Below are positions 62,720 through 64,000 of a stretch of DNA of 64,000 nt, piece after piece (position 1 is the first letter of the stretch; every line of letters starts with the position of its first letter). Location: assembly GCF_004217555.1 (NCBI RefSeq), contig NZ_SHKW01000001.1, forward strand, positions 2,666,001-2,730,000, in the 5' to 3' direction. A program made the position numbers and the translations under genes. The notes under the pieces were generated by a model. It made no database searches. It was not told the DNA's origin and saw only the letters and a program-made list of their open reading frames with translations. The DNA comes from Edaphobacter modestus (lineage in GTDB: Bacteria; Acidobacteriota; Terriglobia; Terriglobales; Acidobacteriaceae).

Positions 62720-63483
62720 AGATCGTCGTAGCAATCAAGCAGGTCCCCGAACGCGATGCCCCTGTCCACATCGCCGCCGACGGCAAATGGATCGATGAGA
62801 ACGACCTCAGCTACACCATCAACGAGCCGGATGCCTACGCGCTCGAAGAGGCGTTGCAGCTGAAGGAGAAGAACGGCACCGGCGAGGTGATCGTGGTCTG
62901 CGCCGGTCCGGAGCGAGTACAAAGCACGTTGCGCGAGGCTTTGGCGAAAGGCGCCGATCGTGCCATTCACATCGAGCTTGACGACCTCGGCTCCCTCGAT
63001 ACGCTAGGTGTCGCCCGCATCCTCGCCGATGCCATCAAGGCCGAATCGCCCGACCTCATCCTCACCGGCCTCCAGTCCGATGATCTCGGCCTGGGGCAGA
63101 CAGGCGTTGTTGTGGCCGAGTTGCTCGGGATTCCACACGCAACCATCATCATGCAGGTGGAGCCCACGGCTGCCGGCCTCAAAGTCAAACGTGAGCTCGA
63201 AGATGGCTGGTTCCAGCATGTCGAGATGCCGCTTCCTGCGCTGCTCACGATCCAATCCGGCGGCAACAAACTGCGCTACGCCACGCTGATGGGCATCAAG
63301 AAGGCAAAGACGAAAGAGCTGAAGGCGGTAGCGGCGGCAGCGGCTCCAGGCACGCTTGCCGTAACGCTCGATCGGGTCTACCTGCCCGAGAAACAGAAGA
63401 AGACCGAGATGCTGACCGGTTCGCCGGCGGAGATCGCGGCAAAGATCGTGGAAAAGCTGAAGTTCGAGGTGAGGGTGATATGA
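62716..63483 (+). CDS. etfB: Electron transfer flavoprotein beta subunit
   Basis: 255 residues from TTG 62716, which overlaps the stop of the previous gene; CAGGAGGAG is the binding site. Begins KIVVAIKQVPE; INEPDAYALEEALQLKEK, ILTGLQSDDLGLGQTGVVVAELLG and PALLTIQSGGNKLRYATL.GIKKAK are characteristic. It carries electrons with EtfA from acyl-CoA dehydrogenases. The stop overlaps the etfA ATG. Confidence 0.95.
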   Translation: MKIVVAIKQVPERDAPVHIAADGKWIDENDLSYTINEPDAYALEEALQLKEKNGTGEVIVVCAGPERVQSTLREALAKGADRAIHIELDDLGSLDTLGVARILADAIKAESPDLILTGLQSDDLGLGQTGVVVAELLGIPHATIIMQVEPTAAGLKVKRELEDGWFQHVEMPLPALLTIQSGGNKLRYATLMGIKKAKTKELKAVAAAAAPGTLAVTLDRVYLPEKQKKTEMLTGSPAEIAAKIVEKLKFEVRVI

Positions 63484-64000
63484 GCGGAGTTCTCGTCGTA
63501 ATGGAGCAGCGCGCCGGCACGTGGAATCGTATGAGCTTCGAGGCTCTCGCCGCAGGCCAGCAGCTTGCCGCCAGCCTGCAAGCCGAGTGCTCTGCCGTCG
63601 TCATTGGAGCAGGCGTCGATTCTCTGGCCGCGGAGCTTGCCACAAAGAAGCTCGCAAAGGCGTATGCCGTGCAGCACGATCTGCTGGGGACTTACACCTC
63701 CGACGGTCATCTCGCGGCGCTTGAGCAGCTCATCAAGCAGGTTCAACCCGCGTATGTTCTCTTCCCTCACACCTACCAGGTGCGGGACTTCGCGCCTGCG
63801 CTTGCTACCCGCTTTCAACAGGTTCTGATCAGCGACGTCATCGCCATTCACGAAGGCCCCGTCTTCGTTCGCCAGCTCCTCCAGGGCCGGCTCAATGCCG
63901 ACTACCGCCACACAGCCTCAGGTCCCTGCTTCGTCTCCGTTCAGGCAGGAACCTTCCGCGCCGATGCAGTCGAAGGGGGAACCTCGACAATCGAAGGCTT
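63480..64000 (+). CDS. etfA: Electron transfer flavoprotein alpha subunit, 5' part
   Basis: Starts with ATG 63480, overlapping the etfB stop (ATGA), and runs off the right edge, so only about 173 residues are visible. It begins SGVLVVMEQRAGTWNRMSFEALAAGQQL and continues with VVIGAGVDSLAAELATKKLAKAYAV, YTSDGHLAALEQLI and PHTYQVRDFAPALATRF, as in EtfA N-terminal domains. The FAD-binding C-terminus is outside the window. Confidence 0.9.
   Translation, partial: MSGVLVVMEQRAGTWNRMSFEALAAGQQLAASLQAECSAVVIGAGVDSLAAELATKKLAKAYAVQHDLLGTYTSDGHLAALEQLIKQVQPAYVLFPHTYQVRDFAPALATRFQQVLISDVIAIHEGPVFVRQLLQGRLNADYRHTASGPCFVSVQAGTFRADAVEGGTSTIEG

Overview
The window looks like chromosomal DNA of a GC-rich soil Acidobacteriota, probably class Terriglobia (Granulicella/Edaphobacter/Terriglobus type). 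This is inferred from the combination of a very large Oar-type TonB-dependent protein with a carboxypeptidase-regulatory-like N-terminus, two acidobacterial-style VWFA proteins, a PEP-CTERM protein, a split P-protein glycine cleavage cluster and many small lineage-type membrane proteins. I see no phage, insertion sequence, plasmid or CRISPR signature.

Layout. 1-9.2 kb: transglutaminase-like protein, Ada alkylation repair, ahcY, a divergent pair of secreted proteins (DUF4397 lipoprotein and a LecA-like/LssY-like protein), a large PP2C/SpoIIE phosphatase receptor and a ComEA-like HhH protein. 9.3-16.6 kb: a histidine operon hisI-G-D-C-B-(membrane protein)-H-(lipoyl-like protein)-F-A. It is preceded by a clear promoter, a 28-residue leader peptide with eight His residues, and mutually exclusive hairpins typical of transcription attenuation. 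16.6-20.1 kb: two VWFA proteins and an EamA transporter. 20.1-27.2 kb: an accessory, repeat-rich stretch with a poly-C tract, dispersed palindromic repeats followed by short tandem arrays, a TetR/membrane-protein pair, a PPK2 remnant, tatA, an outer-membrane barrel, glgC and small proteins. 27.2-35.8 kb: a methylmalonyl-CoA mutase large subunit, a frameshifted secreted-protein gene, and the glycine cleavage genes gcvT-gcvH-gcvPA-gcvPB interleaved with three small genes; then DUF2911. 35.8-39.4 kb: tRNA-Arg(CCG) and the Oar-like protein. 39.6-50.7 kb: DUF2237, an oxidoreductase/epimerase pair, rocD, an ABC-F ATPase with its ArsR-type neighbour, a DEAD-box helicase, msrA, rluB and a cupin. 50.7-59.7 kb: the scpB / scpA-trpS-M50 protease cluster, interrupted by a phosphate transporter and a PEP-CTERM gene, then an acetyltransferase, a SIMPL protein and a small basic protein. 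59.8-64 kb: small proteins and a membrane iron-sulfur ETF:quinone oxidoreductase-like gene with etfB and a partial etfA.

How the genes work together. The his operon encodes most of histidine biosynthesis, but hisE and a histidinol-phosphatase are not in the window; its leader should couple transcription to charged tRNA-His. The gcv genes encode T, H and P proteins of glycine cleavage (L protein elsewhere). The last three genes would pass electrons from acyl-CoA dehydrogenases through ETF into the quinone pool. ScpA and ScpB would act with SMC in chromosome segregation. The strongest candidates for something new are the his attenuator with an almost leaderless leader peptide, and the two small genes translationally coupled inside the his operon.
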